A stretch of DNA of 64,000 nt from Verticillium longisporum (taxonomy: Eukaryota > Ascomycota > Sordariomycetes > Glomerellales > Plectosphaerellaceae). The DNA is taken from positions 3,658,001-3,722,000 of the forward strand of contig JAETXT010000001.1 in the NCBI GenBank assembly GCA_019188255.1, in the 5' to 3' direction. The notes under the pieces were generated by a model, which did no database searches, was not told where the DNA came from, and saw only the letters and a list, made by a program, of their open reading frames with translations. A program made the position numbers and the translations under genes. Of the stretch, positions 1-11,295 are shown in pieces. How positions within the stretch are numbered: the stretch's first letter is position 1; the number at the start of each line of letters is the position of its first letter.

Positions 1-2937
1 ACTGTAGGAACGGTCGAGGCTGGTGGTGATCCGCAGCGCACCCTGTGAGAGACCTCCAGCCGTATCATGCGCCAACAGGAAGGATTAGAAATCCAGATCC
101 AGATCAGGCTGGCACAGGCTGGGCCCCCAATTCGGTGAGCCTGGACCGCGTTCGCGACATCGACACGGTGAGAAGTCGCGTGTGTGGATCCCGAGTATCG
201 ACTGGTCGAGTGCAGGCAGGGTCGGAACAGAGGCTTCATTGGAAGGAACTAACTTCATCCCGGAAGCCAGACCGTGTCGGAGACCAGGGGGCCCGACGAG
301 GAAGCCCGCTGAAAGAAGAAACCTCTTGGTCGATCACTGTCGCCCCGGCTGGGTGATCCGCCAGCGACGGGACGGGAGTGCGAGACTGCTGCTGGCGCGG
401 CCAGTCTGGTCCGCTGGGAAGGTTTTTTCTTTCCTTTCTTTCACTTAGACATGCCATGACTCTGAGTGGCTCGAGGGCCCCAAGGGCTCAAGGGCTCAAG
501 GGCTCATGGGCTCAAGGGCTCAAAGGCTCCAAGGGCTCAAAGGCTCCAAGGGCTCAAGGGCTCAAGGGCTCAAAGGCTCCAAGGGCTCAAGGGCGCAAGG
601 GCTCAAAGGCTCCAAGGGCTCCGAGGGCGTCTCTTCCAAATCATCTCGCTGAGATGAGATGTTGATGGCTGACCGGTGCATTTGCCGCAAAGAGAGATCA
701 ACAGCATTGGCGCCCGAGGCAGGTTTGCTGGAAAGGAAGTAATCGCCTTCTCGAACCGAGTCGATACGGTACATGAGGGCCCAGCAGGTGGGCGGTGACG
801 GACGAGTGAGGTGGTGGTGAAATGAGCAAGAGGTGATGCAATCCATGCAGGGGTCAATAACTTAGCGTGCGCCAGTGCTTTCCCGGGTGGAGGTTAGCAG
901 CTCGAGTAGCGACGTCCATTGGCCCAGTCCACCACCCTTGTGGACAGTGCATCGGCCGTCTGCATTGCCGAATCCCTGTCACAGACGTGGAATGACGAAG
1001 ACACTGGAGGGGGGGGGGCGCCCGTCATTTTGACACCTACGTACAACCCTCCAGTGACTCTGGCATTGGACCAGGTGTTTGGCAGGTGGTCAAAGGACAG
1101 GAAGGAGTGCAGAAGAGACAGCAAAATGATGGAAGATGAGGAGCAGAGTGAACATGCCTGTACGAGACTTGTCCATTGCAACTTGGACTCGCCGTCTTCG
1201 ATGCGATCGAGGCGAAGACGTGCCTCCCCAACCAGTCTTGCAGCACAGGTAAAGGGACCCCTACCGCCCACAGGCGGAGCAGGCAAATAGGTCACGTCAC
1301 CCCAGCACAGTACCAAACAGGGTCCGGGCTCACGAACGCGCCACGCGCAGGGAGTGTTTCCCACGCGGTTGCAGGCACAGACGAGTCGTCGAGTCGGGAG
1401 ACCTAGGGGGGATCTCTCGGCAAGGAGTAACAGAGTGAGAGAGCGAGAGAGAGCTGGTCGACTTGAGGCTGATTGATAAGACCGTTGTTGCGTGACGGAG
1501 GAGGTGAGGAGAGGAGAAAATTCACCCGGATGTCGCAACGAGTCTGCACTGTGGCATTATCAATCCGTCCGCCGTAAGAATCGCCACCCGATCACACCCA
1601 AAGAGAGACAGAGCGAGAGAAAGAGGGTGAGGTCAGCCAGGCATACCATTAGGAAGAAACGCCCCGGAAACGGTACCGTGTGCAATACAGTCTTTGCACC
1701 TTCGCCTCGCTCCGTCTCAAAACCAGAGGGGTTGAAAAACATCAAAGAAGGCCGGAAATGAGGCATGCTAGAAGCAAAATAGGGCCTCCATACACAGTCT
1801 ATCCGTTCCAGCGGCACACGGTAGCATGCGCAACAGGCTTGTACAGCCCGTTCTGGGCGAGCGCCGTCGAGGTTCCCACAGGGTTGGCCCTGCCAGCCCC
1901 GTCGTCTCTCCCAGCAGTTTTCCGAGGAAGGAGAGAAGGGGGCCCCTCCCCCCCCCTCTTCCCTTGCCTATTGCCCCCAATGCCAGTCGACTCCTGCCCC
2001 GTGTGTCTGGTCTCGGCGCAGGTAGCGCGCGCCGCCCTCGTTCCCATCTTTTTCACCTCGTGCGCCTTCGCCCTTCTTTTTTTTAAAGTCCACCACCGCA
2101 ACGTCATACTTCCCTGTGACGTCTGCCGTTTCTCCCCAAACAACACCCAAGCACGCTCAGCACTCCGTCGTCACCCAGTCACTCAACCACGCTTGTGCCT
2201 TTCATCGACTCGGATCGCATCTGCGCGTGTCGCATCGCAATCGCATCTCAGTCAGCATCTCATCCTGCCCTTTTCGCCCTGTACTTTTTGTATTGTCGTC
2301 CATCAGTCGCACTACCTTCAGCCGGTTACCCTGACACTGGCGCGTGCCACTCACCCAACCTTCTCTTCTCTCCCACAATTTTTCTGTCACCCTCCCTCAC
2401 TTACTCGCCTCCTCACCTCCTCCCACCCCTTTCGCCTCACTTCCCTTCTCATGCCAGAAGGCTGAGTTTTGGACGAGAGACAGAGCAGAGAGAGAGAGAG
2501 AGAGAGACAGAAAGAGAGTTTGTGTGTGTGTGTGACAACGATAGAAAAGAAAGAGAGCGAGAGAGAGACGCGCTTGATCTGCCAGTCGCCAAAAACCTCC
2601 TTGGTCACTCGTGGCTTGCACAGCAACTGCAAGACTCTTCCACTCTACTTCTTTTCTCTTCCCCGATTCGTACCTAATCTCGAATCGTAACCCCCCCGAG
2701 GCGTGTCGACGAACCCTTACCCATCTCTAGTCCACCACCCAGCGCTGTGTTCCCAACCTCTGACCTCATCTGGCTTCCCACATCTCTTGCCCCCCGTCCA
2801 CTTCTCAACTCTGCACCCCACAGACGTCGACGTCAACATCAACTGCCTTCGGTCGTTACCACCTTGGCCCCCTACCGCTACTCCAGCCCTACCTCCAAGG
2901 TGTCTCGCAGTACACTACATCATACAACGTCATCGCC
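1..2937. other. Left-edge non-coding region and leader of the bZIP gene
   Basis: I see no convincing gene here. Open frames are short, have no start context and show no recognisable domain. The first 450 bases are unremarkable and are followed by a minisatellite at 474-627. From about 1900 the + strand becomes strongly pyrimidine-rich, with a GA run at about 2489-2508 and a TG run at 2521-2534. This is typical of a long fungal promoter and 5' leader. A four-codon upstream ORF (ATG at 2451, TGA at 2463) would lie in the transcript if the leader is that long. That role is inferred. Confidence 0.6.
474..627. repeat. Minisatellite of 8-9-base units (AAGGGCTC / AAAGGCTCC)
   Basis: About 17 tandem units alternate between AAGGGCTC and AAAGGCTCC, with a few single-base variants (ATGGGCTC, AAGGGCGC). 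The lack of stop codons in the unit creates open frames in several phases, coding artificial Lys-Gly-Ser and Arg-Ala-Gln repeats. I regard these as by-products of the repeat, not a gene. Confidence 0.9.
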
Positions 2938-4681
2938 ATGGGGACTTCACCGAACAATACCTCTGCTCGAGGTGACCCGAAGTCCCCCAAGAAGTCGACG
3001 TCGCAAGGAACAACACCAGAACGTCAAGGTGGATCAGGTACGTGGTTGATCCCAACCCTCCACTCTCACCCCTATCGTCGACAAGTCCTATTGCCTCTTT
3101 TGTCAACACACAACTGTCCTCTTGCTTACACGTTGTTGTGTCTCCAGACTCTGCTTCCGACGCGAAACAGTCCGATTCGAGTGTGAAGAACGAATCCGAC
3201 GGCGCGAAGCCTCTCGGACCTCCCCCTCGACCAGCTCCAACGGGCAACACGCCTGACTATTTCGGAGGACCTCGCATCAGCGACAGCAACCTCAACCTGG
3301 AGCCCAATCCCTTTGAGCAGTCCTTCGGCGGCGGCAACGGCGCCGAAACGCCTGGAGGTACAAAACTGCCGTCTGTCGCCCACATCACTTCGCCCTCTGC
3401 TCTTCTGCCTGGAACCGGCACAACTCCCTTCAACTGGGGAGGAGGCTCGCTTCGAACAGGTCCCCTAAGCCCGGCCATGCTGTCGGGCCCAACCAATGAT
3501 TACTTTAGTGACAGTCATCATCTCCGTGGAGGATTCCCGACTCCAAACGAGTCCTCTTTGAGGACAGGCCTGACACCTGGTGGCAGTGGTTCCATGTTCC
3601 CTGCCCCGAGTCCGAACTCGCAACTGTTCGCACAACTTGCAGGCAGTGGTGCCACGCCTGGTACCCTCGACTTCCTGCGCTGAGTGCCGCTGCGGCTGCC
3701 AAGAGAGAAGCACAGAACCTCCCTCAGCCATCGGTCACATCAAGGCCAGCAGAGATGGCCAACGGTGGCGCTGCTCCCAAGCCGGAGGTCAAGACGTCAG
3801 GTCCTTTCGATCCCCATGATAATGACGCCGCCAATGGTCTCTTCATGCTTGCGCAGGGCGCGCAGGGTAGGAATGGTGCGCCAACTTCAAACTACCCTCC
3901 CACATCGCAATCTTCAAACCTCACCAACGGCGCTCCTGCGCCTGCCGTCCAGCCCCTTCACACGTCTCCTAACATGGGACATGCCAACGGCGCTCCCTCT
4001 AGGGGTGCGAGTGAGGGCGGCAGTGCTGCCTCGGAGGAAAGCGAACATGCTCGTCCTTCAACTCGTGGCGGCAAGGGGAAGAAGAATGGCGGCTCGGTGG
4101 CGATTAACGGTCGACGCAAGGCCGAAGAGCCGCCTGCCAAGGCACCTGCTTCCAAGAAGCAAAAGACGAGCGCGGCCATGTCTATGCCCGAGGGCGACGA
4201 CAGCCAGTCGGAAGATGAGGAGGAAACTCACAAGCTTGATGAGAATGGTGCCAAGGTTAAGATGACCGATGAGGAAAAGCGCAAGAACTTTCTCGAGCGC
4301 AACAGGTATGCCCTCTCATCTCCATATGACTTGAAAAATGAGTACTGACACATTCACAGGGTTGCCGCACTCAAGTGTCGCCAACGCAAGAAGCAGTGGC
4401 TTGCCAACCTCCAGACCAAGGTGGAGATGTTCAGCACTGAGAATGACGCCCTGTCCACTCAAATCACGCAGCTGCGCGAGGAGGTTGTCAACCTCAAGAC
4501 CCTTCTGCTCGCCCACAAGGACTGCCCCGTGACCCAACAGCAGGGTCTTCACGGTGCTTTCATGCAGCAGGCCATTGAGCCCTACAACCACCAGATGAAC
4601 CCCTACGGAATGGCAGGCCCCATGCAGACAAATCAGCAAGTGATGGCTGGTGGACAGGGCGCTCCTCGTCGCTTTTCTTAG
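2938..4681 (+). CDS. atf1: ATF/CREB-type bZIP transcription factor (Atf1/AtfA family), reading frame interrupted
   Basis: Nuclear stress-response transcription factor of the Atf1/AtfA family, normally a partner of the Hog1/Sty1 stress MAP kinase. Three exons are visible: 2938-3037, 3148-4305 and 4360-4681, with GT-AG introns of 110 and 54 bases. The N-terminal part carries the family's HRA/HRR-like segments (LNLEPNPFEQSFG; LRTGPLSPAM) and many SP/TP sites. The PFDPHDNDAANGLFMLAQ stretch matches the OSA region. The bZIP basic region (RKNFLERNR-VAALKCRQRKKQW) is split by intron 2 and followed by a leucine zipper. The frame breaks at 3667-3683: the first frame stops at TGA 3681-3683, while coding resumes one base out of phase with LSAAAAAKREAQ from 3680. 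One missing base (or 3n+1) explains it, and adding one gives 526 residues. The start is the first ATG of the N-terminal exon. Family assignment is firm; the functional state depends on the frame break. Confidence 0.9.
3667..3683 (+). other. Frame break in atf1 (one base missing)
   Basis: Upstream codons end GAC-TTC-CTG-CGC-TGA. The conserved downstream residues (LSAAAAAKREAQ) are read from 3680 in the -1 frame. From memory, Atf1 orthologues read approximately LDFHRTALSAAA here, so the lesion could be a one-base or a seven-base deletion. No slippery heptamer is present. A 46-48-base intron could be forced (GT at 3661), but it would delete residues that I recall as conserved. Confidence 0.75.
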
Positions 4682-5898
4682 GACGTCTGGCCGACCGCTG
4701 AGCATGAAGTGATGATGACGAACTGTTCTGGACATGGCAATGTCCATGATGATCTCGTGGCCACAGATCGTTCACTGCTAATGGACTCTGTCGCGAGGTT
4801 AAGTTGATCCCTTCTCACCTGTATTATCATTTTGGCGCATGACGTTGTCCTGCGAGAAACACATTGATGGGGCACCTGCACTGCACGGTGGGTGAGCGAC
4901 GCCGGCCGCGAGGGATGAACTATACGCACGGCAACACTGTGTCAATGGGGCAGGCATCGGGATTGAGTTTGCAGAGGGCGCAGCGGTGCTTGCGTTCTAC
5001 CTCGTTCAATCTGTATGTATTTGGCTTTGCGCTGGGGGATCCCACATAAAAAATCGGAGTTTTGGCTTGGGCGGTTTGACAGGGGCGTCACGGGAAGGGC
5101 GAGGGTCGCTCCTGTTTGGAGGAGCGACAGAGCCTGGCTCGGGATGGGACTCGCGATAGCAACAAGTAACGACGGCTATGTAGATCCCGCGAATCATGAA
5201 CACAATCAACGTACTATCGATTTTATTGCAGCGCGACAGACCGTGAATCACTGCAGGAGCACAGTGATGCAAGAGCAGTGATGCAAGAGCAGTGATGCAA
5301 GAGCAGTGATGCAAGAGAGTTGCGGATGATGAGTGATGATCAGGTAGCCCCCGTAGGTGATGGATTGCAACCGCAGGCCACGAGCCAGCAAGCAAGGTAC
5401 CTACCTAAGGTAATTAAAGGTAGGTAGGTGTGAGACGTTGCACGCTGGTCACGGGACGAGCTGATGAAGAGCGAGGTGCGAAAGGCGACGATCTCACGGC
5501 GGGAGTGGAGGTGGAGGCGTTCTTGCCGGATCAGGCTTAGCGTGTGCACATGGACCGACTCTGCTCTCTTGACCCAATGTAAACAACATCGCAGCGGAGC
5601 TGCAACTCGCGCGCCTCCATACCCAATGTACCGCATCGATAGCCACCGACTCTTCACAAACGCAGCCGTCACCCGTTCAATTGTCCGATCCTCCGACCTT
5701 CGATATTCCGTGCATCGCCTAACCAAGACGTTCGATCCTTTCCAGCGACGCGGTTCGCGCTAGCGTGGGCCAGACTCGAGTCGCGACTGACATTGGCCCT
5801 CGCATCGACCTATCGACCTAATCGCAACACCCACCCCAGCATCACCGATTGCCCGTCCTGCCAGCGTCCATGACCACAACCTCGGACCCGCGCCATCC
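4682..5898. other. Intergenic region, atf1 3' end to DSN1 promoter
   Basis: No gene is supported. The region holds the atf1 3' flank, a 14-base tandem repeat (5262-5317) and a short ACCTACC-rich patch around 5397-5430. After that comes the presumed DSN1 promoter. Confidence 0.6.
5262..5317. repeat. 14-base tandem repeat, four copies
   Basis: Four perfect copies of CAGTGATGCAAGAG stand head to tail between atf1 and DSN1. They have no coding sense. Confidence 0.95.
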
Positions 5899-7624
5899 AT
5901 GACGACCATCGTGCGATCACGTCAGCCGCTTCAAGTCATTAGCATGACCAACGAGCAGTCCGAACAAAGAAAAAGCAAACGCTTGGCGGGTAAGGACGAC
6001 CCCTCCACCAGCGTCCAGAGCCGTCCGCTCCAGCTGCTAACGCGTCCCAAAGGTGCCGCCTCTGTCTGGGACGAGAAGGATGGCGACTTTCACTTCACGC
6101 GCACGGCCAAGCGGGTCAAGACGGCGCAACCCGCAGACGAGCCCGAACCCGAATCCGCACCCGCACCAGCACCGGCAAAGAAGTCCTCAAGGGGGCGATC
6201 CCAGCCCAAGGAACGCGCGCCTTCGACCCAGCAGTCCGAGACGGCAGCACCAGCACCCAAGGCGACATCCAAGACGGCCGTGCCGGATAGGAGGAGGACG
6301 TCGCGTCGCAACGCCAGCCTAGACCCCGCGCCTGCAGAGGAGGTGGCGATTGTGCAGCCGAAACGGGCGACGCGACGGAGCACGCGTCATTCGACCGACA
6401 GAATCGAGGAGCAGCCACCAGCGCCGAAACCAGCCGCCAAAACGACGTCCAAGGTCGCGACGAAGGCCGCGCCCAAGAGGAAACACCAGCAGGTCGATGC
6501 GCCCGAGGACGTGCCGGAGGAGGCGGCAGGGCGGCATACGCCACGAGTCGTCGACGACTCGGTCGAGTCGGCCAAGATCACATTGCCGGTGAGCGACACG
6601 CCGGTGATCAATCGCAACAAGGAGATGCGCAAAAAGGGCGGGGGGACGCGTCGGAGCAGTCTGGGCATGAGGGGGCGGCGGGCGAGTTCCCTCATCGAGA
6701 GCGGGCACAATGCGATACCGCATCGCGAGGTTGCCACTTCGGAGTTCTACAAACACATCGAGGCTGAGGGGCTGAGCGAGCCGCGGCGGATGAAGCAGCT
6801 TCTGACGTGGTGTGGCGAGCGGGCATTGCTGCAAAAGCCACCGCATGGCTCGTCAAACGCGCACATTGTCAACGGAGGTAAGCTGATGCGCGATCATCCA
6901 CAGGTTTTCGGGATTTGGAGGTGCTGACGCGATATAGCACGAGCGATACAAGAACTGCTACTGAAAGACTTTGCGAATAAGTCGGAATGCTCTGACTGGT
7001 TCGCGAGGGAAGACGCGCCACGAGCTCCCGTCGTCCTCCAGCCAAACCCGCGAAATCTAGAACATCAAGAAAAGATCGACCAATTGGAGCAAAAGGTCAA
7101 ACGGTCAGTCTGCTCTCGTCCTTTGTGTGTTGATCGTAAGCATTCGAAACTGACATTTCCATCGCAGACTAAAAGAGGAGAAAAAGAAATGGTTGTCGCT
7201 CAAGAAGACGCCGATACCAGACATTAGCCCTTTGTTCCCCGAACAGCCGGCAGACTCAGCACAGAAGCAGCCTGTCGTTCTCCCAGACCTGAAATCCCTC
7301 GAAGCCAACGAGGCGCAGATGCTCAGCTACCTCACCGACCCGGCAACGTCGTTTGACGGACATCGAAAGACAGTTCAGACACGGCTCCTCCGCGTACAGT
7401 CGAGCCTCGAGTTCAAGATCGACCAGCTCGCCGACAGCGTCCACAAGCTGCTCCAACGAGTCGACACGGCAGGGCGCGAAGCGGACAAGGTCCTCGCGCT
7501 GAGCGCGAAACGCCTAAAGGAGCGCGAGCACCGGGAGAAGAGCGCGTCAGGGACCAAGGAGATGCCCGCCATGGAGGTGCTCAGAAGCTTGGGGCGGTTG
7601 CTACCACCCGAGAACGAGGGGTAA
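5899..7624 (+). CDS. DSN1: Kinetochore protein Dsn1/Mis13 (MIS12/MIND complex subunit)
   Basis: Subunit of the MIND/MIS12 complex that joins the inner kinetochore to Ndc80 and is needed for chromosome segregation. Three exons: 5899-6877, 6938-7103 and 7168-7624, with introns of 60 and 64 bases, coding for 533 residues. The first ~230 residues are basic, Pro/Ala-rich and low-complexity. The Mtw1/Mis13 domain starts near [15 protein letters not shown], whose RRSSL motif is a known Aurora-type target region in this family. It continues through [20 protein letters not shown], a coiled coil ([23 protein letters not shown]) and the C-terminal helices. A second in-frame ATG at 5944 is a possible start; I chose the first. 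The gene is convergent with ERV25. Assignment is confident, though the N-terminus is poorly conserved in this family. Confidence 0.9.
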
Positions 7625-8407
7625 TGGTCGATCAGCATCAGGCGCTTCTTTTCGGTTGTTTTTTTCTCTACCCACGACGATATCATGAATGAAACGAGGA
7701 GGGAGGCTGGATAGGGCTTTTGCTTGTGATTATTTTTCAAGGCGGGGGCGTCGGTTTTCTTTGTGTGATTTTTGCCCTCTTTTTCTTCTTCTTCATGTGG
7801 TGAGAGAAAGTTCAAGATTCCCCCCTTGTATTTCATGGTGGTCCTGGGTCCGGCGGAGCGGGCACAGTGGTCTGAGGTTGCGCCTTTGAGGCAACAGGAT
7901 GGATGGGTAGTCGTTAGTAATCTACCTATCTTCTGCCTCGTTCCTATGGCAAGTCTGGGGCATATTGCAGTGCATATTCTTGACTCCTAAGACGGGATCC
8001 TGGCGGACGGTGCTCGCGCACCTCCCCGACACAGGTTCAACTCCTGGCCCTGGGGCATCTTGGCTGACGACATGCTCGCGCGAGTTTGACTTGCGTTTGG
8101 TTCCTCTCTCACTTGTGCCATACACGAACATATACATGAACATCCGAGCAAACAGTCGTCATATTCATCAAATTTTGAATTGGTCTCATGCAACCCAGTG
8201 CTAGTCCGTCCGTTGAATTCGTCTCCCAGACCGCGCGGCAGATCCAATCCCTCCATCTTTTCCGAGCTTGTCTCCATTAACTCCCTAGGGGCCGAGAGCA
8301 AAACAAGGACCTCACGACATCCAGCCCTCTCTCCAGGCAAGCCGCCGCCGCCGCCGTTCCCGTCACCTGAAATGGGGGGAAAACATAGCCTCCCGCTCGT
8401 TCTGCCT
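7625..8407. other. Convergent intergenic region DSN1 / ERV25
   Basis: Holds the 3' flanks of two convergent genes. It is T-rich just after the DSN1 stop. No gene or RNA is supported. Confidence 0.7.
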
Positions 8408-9205
8408 TTAGATCAGGTGCTTGGACCGGAAGTACGCGCGCAGGTACATGATCTGCCACGCCCACAGCGCGACGAGGACAAAGGTGGTGCCGACGCCGAA
8501 CCACTTGACGCGCGTGTTGGTGCTCTCGTTTGTGTCGCGCAGCTTAAGCTCACGGGCCTTGAGGTAGTCCATCTCGCGGTTGACTTCGCTGATCAGCTCC
8601 TCGATACGGCGGAGCTCGGCCTCGACGGGCTTGAGCTTCTCCGTGGCCTGGATGGCGGACCAGTCCTTGGCGTCGGCGCCAATGTCAATGTCGAGCTCGA
8701 CGTCGACGAAGGCGTTGGGGATGGAGCGGGCTGGCGAGAAGGGGGGCAAGGGTCAGCTGTGGCTCGGGGCAGGTGATAAAAGGGGAAGGAGACGTACAAT
8801 CGGAGAAGACGTTCTCGAAGCAGACGTCAAAGGCGGCGTCAGCGTGCGAGGTGAAGACGGTACGCTGCTCACCGGCAACATCCTTGGGTCGACCGTAATC
8901 GTTGCCCACGGCGTCCTTGATCTACAGTGGCACCTTGATCAGTCCACCCATCCTGGTGCCAACATCGGCATCGACGCCCGGGAGCCACGTACACGCATGT
9001 TGACAGTCATGCCGTCACCCTTGTAGCCGCCCACGGTGGCCGTGACGACGACCAAGGTCTCCTTGGCCACAAAGTTGCGGATGCATCGTTCGCGGTTGCT
9101 GGCGCCAGGCGCGGTGGCATGCAGGTCGAACTTGAGGGCCTGGGCGCTGACGGCCAGGAGGAGAAGGCTGCAGACGTAATGCAGCAATGATCGTGGTAAC
9201 GCCAT
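8408..9205 (-). CDS. ERV25: p24 family cargo receptor, Erv25-like
   Basis: Type I membrane protein of the emp24/gp25L/p24 family. It cycles between ER and Golgi in COPII and COPI vesicles and helps select GPI-anchored and other cargo. Exons on the minus strand are 9205-8993, 8921-8798 and 8730-8408, with introns of 71 and 67 bases, coding for 219 residues (family norm about 210-220). It has a signal peptide (residues 1-23, ending SAQA), then a GOLD domain with the expected cysteine pair (NRERC and FDVCFENV). A heptad-rich coiled coil follows ([21 protein letters not shown]), then one membrane segment ([20 protein letters not shown]) and a short basic-aromatic tail ([10 protein letters not shown]) that resembles the Erv25/p24-delta coat-binding tail. 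It shares a 422-base divergent promoter with the U1-C gene. Confidence 0.93.
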
Positions 9206-9627
9206 TGTCGCGGCCGGGCTTGTGTGTGCGTGTGCGGCGCAGGTACGAACGAAAACAGACGATCGCGGTGGTTGTCGTGGTGGTGGATAGGCAATCTGGC
9301 AAGTCTCCCTGGTCGACTTTCGGATGGGAGAGCTTATTAGCTTGGAGTGTCCACTGGATTTCGACTTTGGAAATCTGTCGCGTACGGCTGCCGGCCGTTG
9401 ACCCCTGTCCTGGCACGCCGCAACGTCCAATCATATGGCTTCGCCCCGCAGCCTCGAACACTGTCCCTCACGTGAAATCCTTCAGCCTTGTCTTGACTTT
9501 TTGGGGCGCGACAACGACAAGCTCCATCTACCAACGTTTGGTGGTCCACTGTCGCATTGCCCATCGCGCAGCACAGCATTCGACTTCTCCCGACAGCCAA
9601 CCACGCGCTCCAAGCCAGCCAGTCAAG
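9206..9627. promoter_or_regulatory. Divergent promoter ERV25 / U1-C
   Basis: The two start codons face away from each other across 422 bases. A CCAAT box on the + strand at 9427-9431 sits centrally. A bidirectional promoter is inferred from the layout only. Confidence 0.5.
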
Positions 9628-10547
9628 ATGCCTAAGTGTAAGTCTCTAAACATCCCCATTAGCATGATCTATGCTGACCGTTTTGCAGTCTTTTGTACGT
9701 CCCTGCGCATACACTGCCCAGGCTTCCATCTCCTCTTGATTCGCGACTGACCCTCGACACAGGTGACTATTGCGATGTCTACCTCACGCACGACTCCATG
9801 AGTGTGCGGAAGGCGCACAACAGCGGTCGAAACCATTTGCGAAACGTTGTCGACTACTACCAACGTATGACCTCCTTGCGCCACCTGGCACCCTCTCCCA
9901 TCACGCAGCTAACGCGTTCGTTCCCTTGCCATAGAAATCGGCCACGAGAAGGCCCAATCCGTCATCGACTCCATCACCTCCTCCTACGCTGCCGAAGGCC
10001 AAGCCCACGCCAACCCCATGCTGCCGCAGAACCAGCCAGGCCAGGGCTTCCCCCCGCCGCCCTTCCCCTTCCCAGGAGGTTCGTGAACCCGTCCCCCGTC
10101 TCTTCGTCTCCCCAGGCACCAGAGAGCAGCGACACCAAGCTGACACCGACCGACACAGGCATCCCCCCTCCCGGCTTCCCCGGCGCGCCGCCTTTCCCGC
10201 AGGGCATGATCCCACGTAAGTCGCACCGCACCCTTCGCCGTTTCCACAGACCAAGCCTGACAAAGTCCAAACCAGCTCCTGGACCTCCCGGCCGCGGCAT
10301 GCCGCCTCTCCCCTTCCCGCCCCCGGGCGCCAACGGCGCACCCATGCCTCCGCCCGGTGGCCTGCCCTTCCCGCCCCCAGGCGGCCTGCCCTTCCCACCA
10401 CCCGGTGCTGCTGGCGCCGGCGGCCTGCCGCCCAACTTCCCGCCGTTCCCCGGCATGCCTGGCGCGCCTCCCGGCGGCTTCCCCGGAGGGCCCCCGCCAC
10501 CGCCTGGTGGTGGGTTCCCTGGTGCGCCGGGACAGGACAGGCGGTGA
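9628..10547 (+). CDS. YHC1: U1 small nuclear ribonucleoprotein C (U1-C)
   Basis: Zinc-finger subunit of the U1 snRNP that stabilises pairing of U1 snRNA with the 5' splice site. Six exons: 9628-9637, 9689-9694, 9763-9864, 9935-10078, 10159-10215 and 10276-10547, coding for 196 residues. Exon 2 is only six bases (TCTTTT) and splits the codons for Phe4, Phe5 and Cys6. With it the N-terminus reads [20 protein letters not shown], the canonical U1-type C2H2 finger (Cys6, Cys9, His24, His30). The helix [15 protein letters not shown] follows, then a long Pro/Gly-rich tail (PFPPPGG-type repeats) as in other U1-C proteins. Every intron has GT-AG ends and the phases add up without a stop. Assignment is certain; the micro-exon is deduced from conservation of the finger. 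Confidence 0.95.
9689..9694 (+). other. Six-base micro-exon of the U1-C gene
   Basis: It is flanked by introns 9638-9688 (GTAAGT...TTTTGCAG) and 9695-9762 (GTACGT...CGACACAG). Skipping it would remove exactly two residues in frame and destroy the first zinc-finger cysteine context. Confidence 0.85.
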
Positions 10548-11295
10548 GATGTGCGCGGGTTGCCTCTGTTTTCCAGAAGGTTTACATGAATGTGATGGGG
10601 AATACGGTGTTTTCTCCATGATTACAGTCGGACTGGCGTTTTTGGTGTTTGGCGTGGAATTAATTTACCAATGAGGCGAGAACAGCATGTCCCATGCCAA
10701 GACAATATTCTTCTGCTGAGAACGCATCCGGGGTCTTGTCTACTTCCTCGGACAAAGATGTGCTTGACGTGCGTCTCAGACTTAATCGTCTAATTATGAC
10801 CAGCAGTGTCCGCACGCTCTGTTCGCGAAATACAGTAAACAGAAAGCAGATGTCAGGCTGGCACATTGTGTCCGTGCATTTGAGCCAAAGTTCACATTCA
10901 ATCAGAGATCGTGCTAAAACAGAGCGAATTGCGTGGTATCATGTCATGGCAGTGTCTAAGTGTACATGTGATGAGAGCCAGCTCCACGCATCGCATCGTA
11001 AGTCATCATGGTCATAGCCGCATGGCGCCCAGCACAAACCAGACACGGGTCGTCATGCCTAGAAACAAGAAAAAAACATGATCCCCTCCTGAAACAAATC
11101 GGCTCAAATCTCGAATACGTCCAAAGCAATCCGTATACCCAGTCCTGTAGCAGCAAATCCCCGTGTCGCTGCACCAGTCGTCAAATCGTCAAGGCGAGGC
11201 AGCACCCGCTGTCGACCATCATGTCATCTTTGCAACTCTCACGTTCTCGAGAGTTTCCAGGTTCCATCCTCCATATACGCCTAGTTCTCAGTCAC
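10548..11295. other. Convergent intergenic region U1-C / serine-rich gene
   Basis: Holds the 3' flanks of two convergent genes. Nothing else is supported. Confidence 0.7.

Noticed and set aside
378..665. Lys-Gly-Ser repeat protein at the left edge
   Set aside because: The frame follows a minisatellite that is open in several phases. It has no start context or flanking coding sequence.
3655..3690. Programmed -1 frameshifting in atf1
   Set aside because: There is no slippery X-XXY-YYZ heptamer or evident downstream structure. A missing base is simpler.
7940..8065. Possible tRNA with T-arm CAGGTTCAACTCCTG
   Set aside because: The T-arm alone is good, but the acceptor and D-arms do not pair at the right distances.
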